From: an uncultured Muribaculaceae bacterium
Lineage (GTDB): Bacteria > Bacteroidota > Bacteroidia > Bacteroidales > Muribaculaceae
Assembly (NCBI GenBank): GCA_947629175.1
Contig: CANRCT010000005.1
Location: 34,676 to 98,675, forward strand
Direction of reading: 5' to 3'
DNA length: 64,000 nucleotides
Shown here: positions 1 through 8,965 of the stretch, one piece after another
Layout of the letters: each line of letters starts with the position of its first letter
How positions within the stretch are numbered: the first letter of the stretch is position 1
The notes under the pieces: model-generated
Databases searched by the model: none
The model's input: the letters and a program-made list of their open reading frames with translations, nothing else
What the model was told of the DNA's origin: nothing
Translations under genes and position numbers: made by a program

Positions 1-1
1 C

Positions 2-505
2 GACCCCGAAGAGGTGATTGACTTCGCTACCCGCACAGGCTGCGACAGCCTCGCTATCTCGATCGGCACATCGCACGGCGCATACAAATTCACCCCCGAG
101 CAGTGCACACGCAACGCCGAGGGCCGTCTCGTGCCGCCGCCCCTGGCATTCGACGTGCTCGACGCAGTCATGGAGAAACTCCCCGGATTCCCCATCGTGC
201 TCCACGGATCTTCGTCGGTGCCTCAGGAATATGTCGACATCATCAACAAATACGGCGGCAAGCTGCCCGATGCCATCGGTATTCCCGAAGAGGAGCTCCG
301 CAAGGCTGCCAAGAGCGCAGTATGCAAGATCAACATCGACTCCGACAGCCGTCTGGCCATGACAGCCGCTGTGCGTGAGGTGTTCGCCACCAAGCCCGGT
401 GAGTTCGACCCGCGCAAGTACCTCGGCCCGGCCCGCGACGAGATGGAGAAGCTCTACAAGCATAAGATCGTCAATGTGCTTGGCAGCAACGGCAAAGCCG
501 AGTAA
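2..505 (+). CDS. fba: Class II fructose-bisphosphate aldolase, C-terminal part (cut by window start)
   Basis: The enzyme cleaves fructose 1,6-bisphosphate to glyceraldehyde 3-phosphate and dihydroxyacetone phosphate in cytoplasmic glycolysis and gluconeogenesis. The frame is open from base 2 and no start is visible, so the N-terminal half lies outside the window; about 168 residues remain of the roughly 330 expected for the Bacteroidales enzyme. The motif SIGTSHGAYKF, with its metal-ligand histidine, and the following LHGSSSVP segment, with the second metal-binding histidine, are typical of the zinc-dependent class II family. The GTG at base 14 is an internal valine codon, not a start. A strong terminator follows 30 bp after the stop. 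Identity is secure; the tagatose-bisphosphate aldolase subgroup cannot be fully excluded from the C-terminus. Confidence 0.93.
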   Translation, partial: DPEEVIDFATRTGCDSLAISIGTSHGAYKFTPEQCTRNAEGRLVPPPLAFDVLDAVMEKLPGFPIVLHGSSSVPQEYVDIINKYGGKLPDAIGIPEEELRKAAKSAVCKINIDSDSRLAMTAAVREVFATKPGEFDPRKYLGPARDEMEKLYKHKIVNVLGSNGKAE

Positions 506-534
506 GCTCAGAACTGAAATAATTTGATAAAACG

Positions 535-583
535 GGGCGCTGTGTCATAAGGTTGGATCCTGACACAGCGCCCTGTTTTTTTT
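535..583 (+). terminator. Rho-independent terminator of fba
   Basis: A perfect 13-bp stem (535-547 with 561-573) is followed directly by a run of eight T. It lies 30 bp after the fba stop codon on the same strand. Confidence 0.9.
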
Positions 584-598
584 GTACAGGACAGTGAT

Positions 599-643
599 GG
601 CGGCGTCATGACGGTGCGGACTGACCGTGGTCATGACGCCGCC
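599..643 (-). terminator. Hairpin downstream of the histidine kinase gene
   Basis: A perfect 14-bp inverted repeat (599-612 with 630-643) starts 12 bp after the kinase stop codon. It has no adjacent T-run on the minus strand, so it may act as a barrier or a 3'-end stabilising hairpin rather than a textbook terminator. Confidence 0.6.
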
Positions 644-654
644 CTCTTGCTGTA

Positions 655-2826
655 TTATTTGCTGCAGCTGTCCGTCTTCAGCGCGGCCGCCTGCGCCGTC
701 CGGCAGTCAAGGGGGATGGTGAAGATGAAGCGGGCTCCGCAGGTGTAGGCGGTGTCGAGCCTGACATCTCCTCCGAGGAGGCGCGCCACCTGGCGGCTGA
801 TGCTCAGTCCGAGTCCCCATCCTTGGGTCGACGGATTGGCCTTTTCGTAGCGCTCGAATATTTTCTCCTCCATTCCGTCGGGCACTCCCGTGCCGGTGTC
901 GGTGACGGCGATCGAAAGGGTCGATGATTCGGCATCGATGTCAGTCGACAGCGTGATGCTTCCCCGGGCCGTGAATTTTATGGCATTCTGGAGCAGGTTG
1001 ACGATCACCTGCTCTACGCGCCGCGGGTCGGTGTCGACGATGAGGTCGGCCGGACAATTGCCCTGGTCGAAGGAGAGAGTGACCGCAGGATTCACTTTGC
1101 GCCTTACGCACTCGAGGGCGGTATGACACGAGGCCTCGATCCTGACCGGCCGGCGGTTTATGCTCAGACGTGAATTGTCGGCTTCCGACAGATCGAGCAC
1201 GTCGTTGATGAGCGTCTGTATCAGCTCCGTGTTGAGCGACACGATGTCAACGTAGGTCTGCAGATACCGGCGCTTGCTGTCGTCGATGTTGTCGGCGATA
1301 AGCTGCGTGTAGCCCGAAATGGCATCGAGAGGATCGCGCACCTCATGGCTCATGTTGGCGATGAATTCGTTGCGCGCCCGGCCTGCTTTTCGTGCCCGGT
1401 CCTGCGCTTCCACGAGATCGCGCTGCGCAGTGGCGAGCGAATCGCGCTGTGCTTCGAGTTTAGTGTTGGATGCCTTGAGTTTTCGCGATAATCCGCGGGC
1501 ATGAGTGTAGAGCCTGTAGAGCGCGATGGTGACGATGGCGAGGATGGCCAGTGCGGCTGCCGTGATGATCAGACGGGTCTGGTGAGATGAGATGATGCTT
1601 TCGCGCGCTTCGAGTTCGGCGCTGTTGCGCTCTGATTTGAGTTTGTCCACCTCGTAAAGCACGTTCAGCTCGCGATAGCGTTCTTCGCTTTTTGATGCGA
1701 GCAGCTGTTCGAGCAGCTTGTTGCGCAGTCGCGCCGTAGCCAGCAGTGTAGTGCTGTCGCCTGTAGCCTCTGCGGCTTCTTCCAGAAATCTGAATATCTT
1801 GTGGCGGTTGAAGCTTTTGACCGGTTCGGTGGCCGGATCAAGATATGGCTTCAGCAGGGGCAGCGCTTCGGCATAGCGTCCAGTGGCCATGTCATAATAT
1901 ATGTCGGCGAGGTGATTTTTGCTGATGTCGGCTGCTACGTCGGCATCTTCCCTGGCGAGATTCCTGATCGAGTCGGCGTAAGCCTTGATCTCGCGGTCGC
2001 TCAGCGCCGGATAGTTGCTGAGCATGCGTCGGTAGCAGATGTATTTATACGTGCGGTAATTGCGGTTGGTGCGTCCCTGGCTGTGGTAGCGCTTCTGGAG
2101 TTCGTCGATGAGCAGCAGCAGTCTTTTGTCGCTCTGCACCGCGCGGCCGTATAGTTCGGCTTCGGTATAAATGATGCCTGCGTGGGTATAGTACATGTTG
2201 GGCACGGCCTGGCTCTGCCAGTCGCGCTCCCTGATGATTTTTTCGGCCTGCGACATGTATTCGCCCAGCACCTCCCCGCGGCTCATCTGGCTCAGATAGA
2301 TGCACAGACTATAGTAGAGTTCGAGCTGCTGGAGCTGATCCGCGGGCATATCCTTGGTGAGCCGCTGGATGATGTCGCTTATGGCTTTGTCGCGCTGATC
2401 GTCGGTGATGTCATGGGCTCTCGTATAGATGATAAGAAGTCGTATGAACAGTTCGGATTCATGGCGGTCGGGAGACTCGGGATGGCGCATGACCTCATCC
2501 AGCACGATCCGCTGTATCGAATCGTCGCCGTTGTAGCAGTTGGCGATCTGCCTCAGAAGATCAAGCTGCACGCTCTCCGGAGCGTTCGCCCGCTTTGCGA
2601 GGGGATAGATCGTATGGTTGAGGCTGTTTTTTCCGGCTCTGTCGGCCGCGTCGTAGAGGTTGAGGAGGATCGGAAGGCTGTCGGCTGCTGTAGTGACTTG
2701 TGAGAGATGGCGCAAGAGACTGTCGGCGGGTTGCGACAACCGGGCCGCATGACCGCAGGGTGCTGATAGGAGCAGGCTTGCAAGGATGACTGCGAGTGAT
2801 AGAATAGATAGTCTGTATCGTTTCAT
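655..2826 (-). CDS. TPR-containing transmembrane sensor histidine kinase
   Basis: A 723-residue membrane sensor kinase. It starts with a signal-like hydrophobic segment ending in a cysteine (LLSAPCG, residues 18-24), which suggests an exported or lipidated N-terminus. The middle, about residues 30-400, is helical and TPR-like. One membrane segment follows near residues 415-440 (LAILAIVTIALYRLY), then a coiled coil. The dimerisation/phosphorylation box reads NMSHEVRDPLDAISGY (phospho-histidine near residue 493). The ATPase domain has an N box (LLQNAIKFT), a G1 box (DTGTGVPDG), an F box (IFERYEKA) and a G2 box (GWGLGLSISRQ). There is no fused receiver or AraC domain, and no response regulator gene beside it, so its partner must be elsewhere. 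The DP in place of the usual NP after the H box is slightly atypical. It is monocistronic, with its own promoter and 3' hairpin. The ligand is unknown. Confidence 0.88.
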   Translation of the reverse strand: MKRYRLSILSLAVILASLLLSAPCGHAARLSQPADSLLRHLSQVTTAADSLPILLNLYDAADRAGKNSLNHTIYPLAKRANAPESVQLDLLRQIANCYNGDDSIQRIVLDEVMRHPESPDRHESELFIRLLIIYTRAHDITDDQRDKAISDIIQRLTKDMPADQLQQLELYYSLCIYLSQMSRGEVLGEYMSQAEKIIRERDWQSQAVPNMYYTHAGIIYTEAELYGRAVQSDKRLLLLIDELQKRYHSQGRTNRNYRTYKYICYRRMLSNYPALSDREIKAYADSIRNLAREDADVAADISKNHLADIYYDMATGRYAEALPLLKPYLDPATEPVKSFNRHKIFRFLEEAAEATGDSTTLLATARLRNKLLEQLLASKSEERYRELNVLYEVDKLKSERNSAELEARESIISSHQTRLIITAAALAILAIVTIALYRLYTHARGLSRKLKASNTKLEAQRDSLATAQRDLVEAQDRARKAGRARNEFIANMSHEVRDPLDAISGYTQLIADNIDDSKRRYLQTYVDIVSLNTELIQTLINDVLDLSEADNSRLSINRRPVRIEASCHTALECVRRKVNPAVTLSFDQGNCPADLIVDTDPRRVEQVIVNLLQNAIKFTARGSITLSTDIDAESSTLSIAVTDTGTGVPDGMEEKIFERYEKANPSTQGWGLGLSISRQVARLLGGDVRLDTAYTCGARFIFTIPLDCRTAQAAALKTDSCSK

Positions 2827-2859
2827 GTTGTTGAGGTAAGGCTACAGTAGTGTTGTCTG

Positions 2860-2891
2860 CAAAGCTACAAAAATAAACCCGCTGATGCAAA
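2860..2891 (-). promoter_or_regulatory. Bacteroidetes-type promoter of the histidine kinase
   Basis: On the minus strand a -33 TTTG (2888-2891) and a -7 TAGCTTTG (2860-2867) are separated by 20 bp, matching the Bacteroidetes sigma-ABfr consensus TTTG-N19-21-TAnnTTTG. They lie 34 bp upstream of the kinase start. Confidence 0.75.
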
Positions 2892-3018
2892 TCTATACTT
2901 GAATTTTTTTTCGTTTTTTTGATTGTGACCGAACTTTCGGGAAGCACCGTTTGTTGTCATTCAAAAGGCCGTCACGGGCCTGTCGAATAATCCAACCATC
3001 ACAAGCTTACAATAGCGC

Positions 3019-3765
3019 ATGAAAACTGTTAAAGATACTCTTCTCCAGCGACGCAGCGTGCGCCGCTATGAGCGTGAGCCTATACCGGCCGAGACTATGG
3101 ATTTCATTTATGAGGCCATACGCAATACCCCTACCAGTTACAACGGACAGCAATTTTCGGTGATAGATGTGACCGATCAGGAGGTCAAGGAAAAGATCTA
3201 CGGGCTGACCGGGCAGAAGCAGGCAAAGACATGCGCCCATTTCATGCTCTTCTGTGCCGACTATCATAAGATCCGTGTCATTGCCAATGAGAAGGATCTG
3301 GATATGCCCGATTTCGAGCATACGCTCGACGGGGTGATCGTTGGAGTGGTCGACGCTACTCTGGCGATGATGAGCGCTCTTACGGCGGCCGAATCGTCGG
3401 GTCTCGGCACCTGCTGCATAGGATATGCGCGCACAGCATCGCCCGAGGCAATATCAAGGCTGCTCTGTCTTCCGAAGGGGGTGTTTGTGGTGTGCGGGCT
3501 TGCACTCGGAGTGCCTCGCGAGCATCCTGATCTGAAACCGAAGCAGCCGGTGGAGCTAACGATCCATTCCGACAGATACCGGGAGGAGGGAATAGCAGAG
3601 AATCTGATGGCTTACGACAGCGTAGTCAGCGAATACAACCAGACCCGTGAGGGGACGAAGACCGACAACGACTGGGCTTCTCATATTATCGACTATTACC
3701 GTCAGGCAATGTCGTACCGCATGCTCGACGCCATACGCCGCCGCGGTTTCGATATCGACAGCTGA
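3019..3765 (+). CDS. Nitroreductase-family FMN oxidoreductase
   Basis: A 248-residue cytoplasmic flavoprotein of the NfsA/FRP-like nitroreductase family, expected to use NAD(P)H to reduce nitro-aromatics, quinones or flavins. The N-terminal RRSVRRYEREPIP segment is the FMN-phosphate binding motif of the family. The segment TPTSYNGQQFSVI forms part of the flavin pocket, and SSGLGTCCIGYAR is the second conserved FMN-contact region. The length is normal for the NfsA-like branch. The gene stands alone on the plus strand between the divergent kinase and a converging operon, and shares a bidirectional terminator with the latter. The natural substrate cannot be told from sequence. Confidence 0.88.
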   Translation: MKTVKDTLLQRRSVRRYEREPIPAETMDFIYEAIRNTPTSYNGQQFSVIDVTDQEVKEKIYGLTGQKQAKTCAHFMLFCADYHKIRVIANEKDLDMPDFEHTLDGVIVGVVDATLAMMSALTAAESSGLGTCCIGYARTASPEAISRLLCLPKGVFVVCGLALGVPREHPDLKPKQPVELTIHSDRYREEGIAENLMAYDSVVSEYNQTREGTKTDNDWASHIIDYYRQAMSYRMLDAIRRRGFDIDS

Positions 3766-3793
3766 CGCTTCCATAAGCAGATTTATAGCAGAA

Positions 3794-3832
3794 CGACAAG
3801 GGCTTGCCGCGTTATGTGGCAAGCCCTTGTCG
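3794..3832. terminator. Bidirectional terminator between nitroreductase and ChaN-like gene
   Basis: A perfect 15-bp stem (3794-3808 with 3818-3832) with a 9-base loop sits between two converging genes. The T-runs are weak on both sides. Confidence 0.7.
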
Positions 3833-3859
3833 GCTGTATGGTGAGATTTCCGCCAGTGT

Positions 3860-4738
3860 TCAGTATGACGTGGGGAAATCCGTCGGCACCACGATGTAGA
3901 AATCGGCGGCTCTGAGAAAGTCGGGGTCGAGGGCGTCGATTTCGTCCTGCCGGCGCGAAGTGACGGTGGCTATGCGTGTGGCAGGCCGATACTTCAGGAG
4001 ATACGGTATGATGCCGTCGCGGTTGTCGGAGTGCATGGATCCGTTGATGTGCAGGAATTTTGTCGACGGCTTCATATGCGACGCTATGAACCATCCCATG
4101 GTGGCGTCTTTCAGCGCCTGTGCTTCGGCCAGTCGCTGCATCTCCTCGGGCGAGCGGCGGCTCAGCATCATCATGGCTCCGAACTTCTCGCCTGCGGCTT
4201 CTTTGTCGTAGGCAAATGGTATCGGGAGGGGAGGCATATAGCGTCGGGCTTCGTCGCTGAACCGGCCCAGAGCCTCCAGGCCGCCATTGCTGACAGCCGC
4301 GGCATACCGGCGCGGCACGTTTGTGGCCACCATCGGGATACCGTTCTCCTTGGCGAAATAGACGGTAGGGTAATAATCGGTGGAATAGTTGTCCCAGAGG
4401 CGTGCCTCCGCCTCGAAACGGTCGTAGCTGGTGATTCCGGCCAGATACTCGTCGAGTATAAGCTGGTTGTCGGCCTCCATCATTTCCTGGCCTATGACCA
4501 GGCCGGAGCCGTGGCGCCCGAACAGAGCCCGGCTGATTTCAAGCTCCATCCAGTGGGATATGGGGCAGTTGTGGTTTTCACCGAAAAACACTACGTCGGC
4601 TCTTCCGAGAGAGTCGGCCATCGCAGTGAAGTCGACCTCGGAGCCTTTGGCGTCGAAGATGCGGTAGGCCACCGGACTCACGGCCTGCAGGGCGATGGCC
4701 GGCAGCAGAAATAACAGATTGATTATTGTTCGCTTCAT
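3860..4738 (-). CDS. ChaN-family (haem-binding/iron-regulated type) exported protein
   Basis: A 292-residue protein with an N-terminal signal peptide (hydrophobic LLFLLPAIALQAV). The core motif DVVFFGENHNCPISHWMELE matches the ChaN/Tiki-like family (E-x-H in the first strand), and EMMEADNQLILDEYLAG is the second conserved block. Campylobacter ChaN binds haem at its surface, and other members resemble EreA/Tiki proteases, so both a haem-related and a hydrolytic role are possible. It is the last gene of the susC-susD operon and overlaps the M16 protease gene by 4 bp (ATGA), which implies translational coupling and a shared job. No lipobox cysteine is seen, so it is probably periplasmic rather than lipidated. 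Confidence 0.75.
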   Translation of the reverse strand: MKRTIINLLFLLPAIALQAVSPVAYRIFDAKGSEVDFTAMADSLGRADVVFFGENHNCPISHWMELEISRALFGRHGSGLVIGQEMMEADNQLILDEYLAGITSYDRFEAEARLWDNYSTDYYPTVYFAKENGIPMVATNVPRRYAAAVSNGGLEALGRFSDEARRYMPPLPIPFAYDKEAAGEKFGAMMMLSRRSPEEMQRLAEAQALKDATMGWFIASHMKPSTKFLHINGSMHSDNRDGIIPYLLKYRPATRIATVTSRRQDEIDALDPDFLRAADFYIVVPTDFPTSY

Positions 4739-7614
4739 ATGATAGTTTCGTCGCTCATGTAGAGCATTACGTAAAGATCAGGGTTAATGTGTCGTTTGAA
4801 AGCTTCCTGCACTTCTTTGGGGGTGATCGACATGATTATTTCCTCATACCTGTCGAAATCTTCAATCGACTCGCCGTTTTTGAGCAGACTGAGCAGCGTA
4901 GTGCGCCATGCCGAAGGAGAGTATGGCGTCAGGGCCTCGCGCCGTGCGATGATGCATGACCGCTTGATGGCGTCGAGCTCCGCATTGCTTACCTGATGAT
5001 GGCGTAAGTCATAGAGGACGTAGAGCAGCGCTTCCCTGACGTCGGGCATATTGGCGTTGTCCGACGACGAATTTATGTCGAAATAGAAATAGCCTCGCGG
5101 CAGCCCCTCATAGTTGAGAGTGACGTAGGGAGAATAGACCAGCGCGCGCGATTCGCGTAGCTCGGCTATCACATGATTGCGCAGGAGGTTGCTCATGAGT
5201 TTGAGCACCAGCGAATTTCGCAGGCCAGGCTCAAAGCGTCCGAAATAGACATAGTCGAATTCGGTCTGTGATTTGTTCTCGTTGGGGAAACGCTCGGTAA
5301 CCGTCGTGTCGGGCAGCTCCAGCCGGGTGAATCCGAGCGGAGTCTGCGACGTGGCTTTAAGACGGCTGAATACGGAAACGAACGAGCTGGTCAACTTGTC
5401 GGCATCGAAATTGCCGCTGAGGATGAACACGCAGCTGTCGGGGCGGGTATACAGCGACCGGTAGAAACCGGCGATGCTGTCGAGATTGAGCCTCTCGATG
5501 TCGCGGCGGCGGGAGCTCCTGACGTCGTCGGCACCGGCATAGGCTGAATCGAAGTCGAGCACATTGCACATCAGCTGGTCCATTCTTGCCATAAGCTGCC
5601 TGTCGGGAGCGCGGTTGAGCATCTTTTCGAGTATTGACTCTTCCTTGTCGTCGGCCTCGGAGAGCATCGACTGTTTGATCTCATCGAAGTCGGCATAGCG
5701 CAGCTCGGGGTCGGTGATTTTCTCATATACGAGGTTGAAATACTCATTTGCCTTGTCGGCCACGAACGATCCGAGAAATCCGTGCCAGTCGTTTTCGAGC
5801 GCCATTCCGAGCGCCATTCCGTTCTGATACATGTATTCTCCGAGCTTCTCCGGCATTTTGCGGATGCCTCCCATGTCGATGTAGCTGGCAGTCGATCCGT
5901 AGAGCGGCAGGTCTTTTGCCGGGAGAGTGCCGAGGCCGCCGGGAGCGAGCATGGCGAAATATACATCGCTGTCGTCGAGCGTAGGCCGCAGTATCAGGCG
6001 CATGCCGTTTGCAAGCCTGATGTCTTTGATGCCCAGCGATGGGTATTCGCGTGTGCTTGCGATGTCGGCCGGATCAACAGGATGGGTCTGCATAAGCACG
6101 GCCGGAGTGGGGATGGTGTCAACGGCTGGACGGTATGGTTCGCTGAAGCGGTAATCCGTCCGCGGAGATGCCAGGCCTCTGGCCCAGTCGCCGAGCAGGG
6201 ATGCGAGAGTGCGCCGCGGAGCGTTGACCGGCGAGGTGCTTACGGCTATCAGCATCGTGTCGGAATGCTGTGTCCATTCGCGCAGCAGGTCGGTGGCCTC
6301 CTCGGCCCGTATGGCCCTGACCGCTTCCTGTAGTTGCGCAGTCTGCCGGGGATCTGTGATATATCTGTCGCCGGTGAGCGCATAGTCGGCAAAGTCGTCA
6401 CACCACATGGCCGATGTATAGCCCGAATGGGAGGCTTTGCCTATACGGCGCGCCACCCTGTCGGCATGGTATTTTATCTCGTTGTCGGCAAATCCTCCGG
6501 TGAGCACACCGGCAATCTCCGAAGCTATCGCGGCCACGCAGGAGTCGAGGCTGACGTCGCGGCTCTCCATGGCTTTGAGCACGAAGTGATTGCTGGAACC
6601 GAGATACCAGTTGTCGGAAATCTCTGCCGATACTCCTTTGTCGGCGAGCCGGTAGCCGAGCGCATCCACCACCACGCGTCCGAGAGCCTTGAGCCGGGCA
6701 TCGCCGACAGTGCGGGTCACTACCGTCGGATGCGGTATGATGATCTCGGCTTCCTCGCGGTTGTTGAGCGAGTCGATGTCGAGCATGATCTGGCGTGCCG
6801 GCGAATATTCGAGCGGATAGGTGCGGAATCCCGGATCACGCTGTTTCTTCAGAAACGAGAACTGGCGGCGTATGGCTTTCTCTACCTCGCGCGGCTCTAC
6901 ATCTCCCACCACGACGATCGTGGCGAACTGCGGCAGATACCATTTGCGGTAGAATGATTCGAGCACGTCGGAAGTCACACGGCGCACTTCGTCGGGGGTG
7001 CCGAGGGGCATGCGTGAGCTGAAACGGTTCTGGCCGATCTTGAGGTTATAGAATTTGTCGTCCTGAAAGGAGCTGCGGAGCTCTTCGAGTATGATGCCCT
7101 TCTCGGTCTCCACCCGCTGCGGGTTGATAGTCAGGCGCGCCATCCAGTCGGCTATGATGGTCAGCGGCTTTTTATAGCCTGAGGCGCCGAGCGAGTCGGT
7201 AGGAAGACCGAACATATATATCGTCCGGTCGTGTCCCGTAAAGGCATTGATGTCGACGCCATATTTCATGCCGAGCGATTCCAGATAGGCCACGGCCCCG
7301 CGGTTGGGGAAGTGTTTGGAGCCACCGAAGGCCATGTGTTCGAGGAAATGGGCGCAGCCGCCCTGTGAATCGTCCTGCTGCACGGCTCCCACCTGCCAGA
7401 TAAGCCTGAATTCGGCTCTCTTGGCGGGAACGTCGTTATGGAGTATTATGTATCTGAGTCCGTTGGGCAGATGTCCTTCTACGGTACCCTCCGGGAGCGT
7501 AATGGCAGGGGAAGTGGTTGCGGCACTACCGTCAGGCGTACACACAACGCTTGCCGTCCCGAGAAGGACGGCAAGCGTGATTGCCTGTTTCAGATTGCTT
7601 AAAATCCGTGTCAC
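4735..7614 (-). CDS. M16-family zinc metalloprotease (PqqL/insulinase type), periplasmic
   Basis: A 959-residue two-halved M16 peptidase with a signal peptide. The inverted zinc motif HFLEH (HxxEH) lies near residue 88, followed by the expected downstream glutamate region (ETEKGIILEELRSS, near residues 175-190). This is the active N-terminal half; the C-terminal half is the usual inactive M16 repeat. The length is that of PqqL and FusC-like enzymes, which cleave imported proteins or peptides in the periplasm; FusC releases iron from plant ferredoxin. It follows a lipoprotein gene by 21 bp and overlaps the ChaN-like gene by 4 bp, so it is part of the susCD operon. Processing of a polypeptide imported by SusC/D is the favoured role, but this is inference from context. 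Confidence 0.9.
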   Translation of the reverse strand: MTRILSNLKQAITLAVLLGTASVVCTPDGSAATTSPAITLPEGTVEGHLPNGLRYIILHNDVPAKRAEFRLIWQVGAVQQDDSQGGCAHFLEHMAFGGSKHFPNRGAVAYLESLGMKYGVDINAFTGHDRTIYMFGLPTDSLGASGYKKPLTIIADWMARLTINPQRVETEKGIILEELRSSFQDDKFYNLKIGQNRFSSRMPLGTPDEVRRVTSDVLESFYRKWYLPQFATIVVVGDVEPREVEKAIRRQFSFLKKQRDPGFRTYPLEYSPARQIMLDIDSLNNREEAEIIIPHPTVVTRTVGDARLKALGRVVVDALGYRLADKGVSAEISDNWYLGSSNHFVLKAMESRDVSLDSCVAAIASEIAGVLTGGFADNEIKYHADRVARRIGKASHSGYTSAMWCDDFADYALTGDRYITDPRQTAQLQEAVRAIRAEEATDLLREWTQHSDTMLIAVSTSPVNAPRRTLASLLGDWARGLASPRTDYRFSEPYRPAVDTIPTPAVLMQTHPVDPADIASTREYPSLGIKDIRLANGMRLILRPTLDDSDVYFAMLAPGGLGTLPAKDLPLYGSTASYIDMGGIRKMPEKLGEYMYQNGMALGMALENDWHGFLGSFVADKANEYFNLVYEKITDPELRYADFDEIKQSMLSEADDKEESILEKMLNRAPDRQLMARMDQLMCNVLDFDSAYAGADDVRSSRRRDIERLNLDSIAGFYRSLYTRPDSCVFILSGNFDADKLTSSFVSVFSRLKATSQTPLGFTRLELPDTTVTERFPNENKSQTEFDYVYFGRFEPGLRNSLVLKLMSNLLRNHVIAELRESRALVYSPYVTLNYEGLPRGYFYFDINSSSDNANMPDVREALLYVLYDLRHHQVSNAELDAIKRSCIIARREALTPYSPSAWRTTLLSLLKNGESIEDFDRYEEIIMSITPKEVQEAFKRHINPDLYVMLYMSDETII

Positions 7615-7635
7615 AGAATATGTTGTGTTGGATGT

Positions 7636-8928
7636 TTACTTCTTGATTGTGTAGGTCACTTTGATTCGTGAATATCCGTTCTGGTCGGCGTTGTCGAAGG
7701 GGAACTCAAACGTCATGGTTCCGGCAGTGAAGTCGATCTCGGCGTGAGGCGTTACATAGAGATTTGACACGCCATCCTCTTCCTCGTCGATCTCCCATTC
7801 GTCCTCAAGCACGCTGGAGATGCCGAGATAGCATGCGGGTGCGGCGGTGACGCCATACGACTGGAGCTCCATGGCTATGGCGTCGTCCTCCTCGAGAAGC
7901 GCGAGCTGACGGCTCCATGCGGTGAAGTCGTACTGGAAGGGGATCCAGCTCGAATGGTAGCTGTAGACGAGATTCTCTTCGGAGATTGAGCTGTAGATCG
8001 GCTCGCCCTGAGCGTTGAGGATATAATCGTCGCCTTCGGCCACGAATTCTATCGTTGCCACGCCGTCCTTGATATCCTTGATCTTCAGGCCGGGGAGCAT
8101 AGCGGTGAACGACTCTTCGGATTTGGCGTTCCATCTGATAAGCTCCATGAGTTCCAGTCCGCTGCCGTCATCTTCAAGTGCGAAGTATTCGCTGTCGTCG
8201 ACTGTCAGCTGTCGCAGAGTCTTGTAGAGATATTCGGTCATGCCCATCGGGTTTTCAAGCATGTCGAGCACGGGTGTCTGGTCGGTAGCTTCCTTGCTGA
8301 TGCCGAACACGGTGTTGCCCGCGAGCTGCAGAGTCTGGGGCTGTATGAAGGGAGCGCGGTTGCCTCCGCCGGGGAATTCGATGGTGCCTTCAAGGGCGAT
8401 GGCGCCGATCCAGGGGGTGAGATCCACGCCATAGGCTTCCTTCCATTTCTTTACGAGAGCCTTCTCCTCGTCGGTCAGAGGAGAATCGTCGACCGGAGGC
8501 AGAAGAGTTACGGTAACGTTCTGGGCTATGTCGAACTTTTTCGGATCGAGATCGCGTATGGCGAAAGTGAAGGTCTTCTGCTCTGTCACGTTGCCGGAGT
8601 TGGCCGGCTTGACGGTGAACGTGCCGGAGTTGGTGCCGGCGGCGATGGTGACGGGGTTGCCACCGAGAGTGACGAGGCCGGCCTCTATGCCCGACACTTC
8701 GACAGTGAGCGACGTGGCTTCCTTGACGGGCGAGCTCAGGCGAATGGCCAGGGTGAGAGTCTCGTCAGTGCCTTCGGTGATAGAAGTGGGGGTGCCGTCG
8801 GGGAGGCTGATGTAGATGTGGTTGACTACTTCGGGTTCCGGTTCGTCATTGTTGCTGTCGGAGCACGATACCGCCGTGAAGGCAAAAAGCAGCGCGGCCG
8901 CCGATGCCAGATAGTTGAATGGTTTCAT
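7636..8928 (-). CDS. Surface lipoprotein of unknown function in the susCD operon (DUF4929-like)
   Basis: A 430-residue lipoprotein with the signal peptide and lipobox AVSC-S, followed by a short acidic linker (NNDEPEPE) that resembles the Bacteroidetes lipoprotein export signal for surface display. Residues about 40-140 form an immunoglobulin/Calx-beta-like domain (EGTDETLTLAIRLSSPV, then TFTFAIRDLDP). The rest, about 150-430, is a separate domain with many acidic and aromatic residues and no catalytic motif I can name. It occupies the SusE/SusF position just after susD, 37 bp downstream, so a surface substrate-binding role is likely. Resemblance to DUF4929 proteins is from memory and not certain. 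Confidence 0.7.
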   Translation of the reverse strand: MKPFNYLASAAALLFAFTAVSCSDSNNDEPEPEVVNHIYISLPDGTPTSITEGTDETLTLAIRLSSPVKEATSLTVEVSGIEAGLVTLGGNPVTIAAGTNSGTFTVKPANSGNVTEQKTFTFAIRDLDPKKFDIAQNVTVTLLPPVDDSPLTDEEKALVKKWKEAYGVDLTPWIGAIALEGTIEFPGGGNRAPFIQPQTLQLAGNTVFGISKEATDQTPVLDMLENPMGMTEYLYKTLRQLTVDDSEYFALEDDGSGLELMELIRWNAKSEESFTAMLPGLKIKDIKDGVATIEFVAEGDDYILNAQGEPIYSSISEENLVYSYHSSWIPFQYDFTAWSRQLALLEEDDAIAMELQSYGVTAAPACYLGISSVLEDEWEIDEEEDGVSNLYVTPHAEIDFTAGTMTFEFPFDNADQNGYSRIKVTYTIKK

Positions 8929-8965
8929 TTGTCTGTTGGTGTATTATGTATAGTTGTTTTGATTG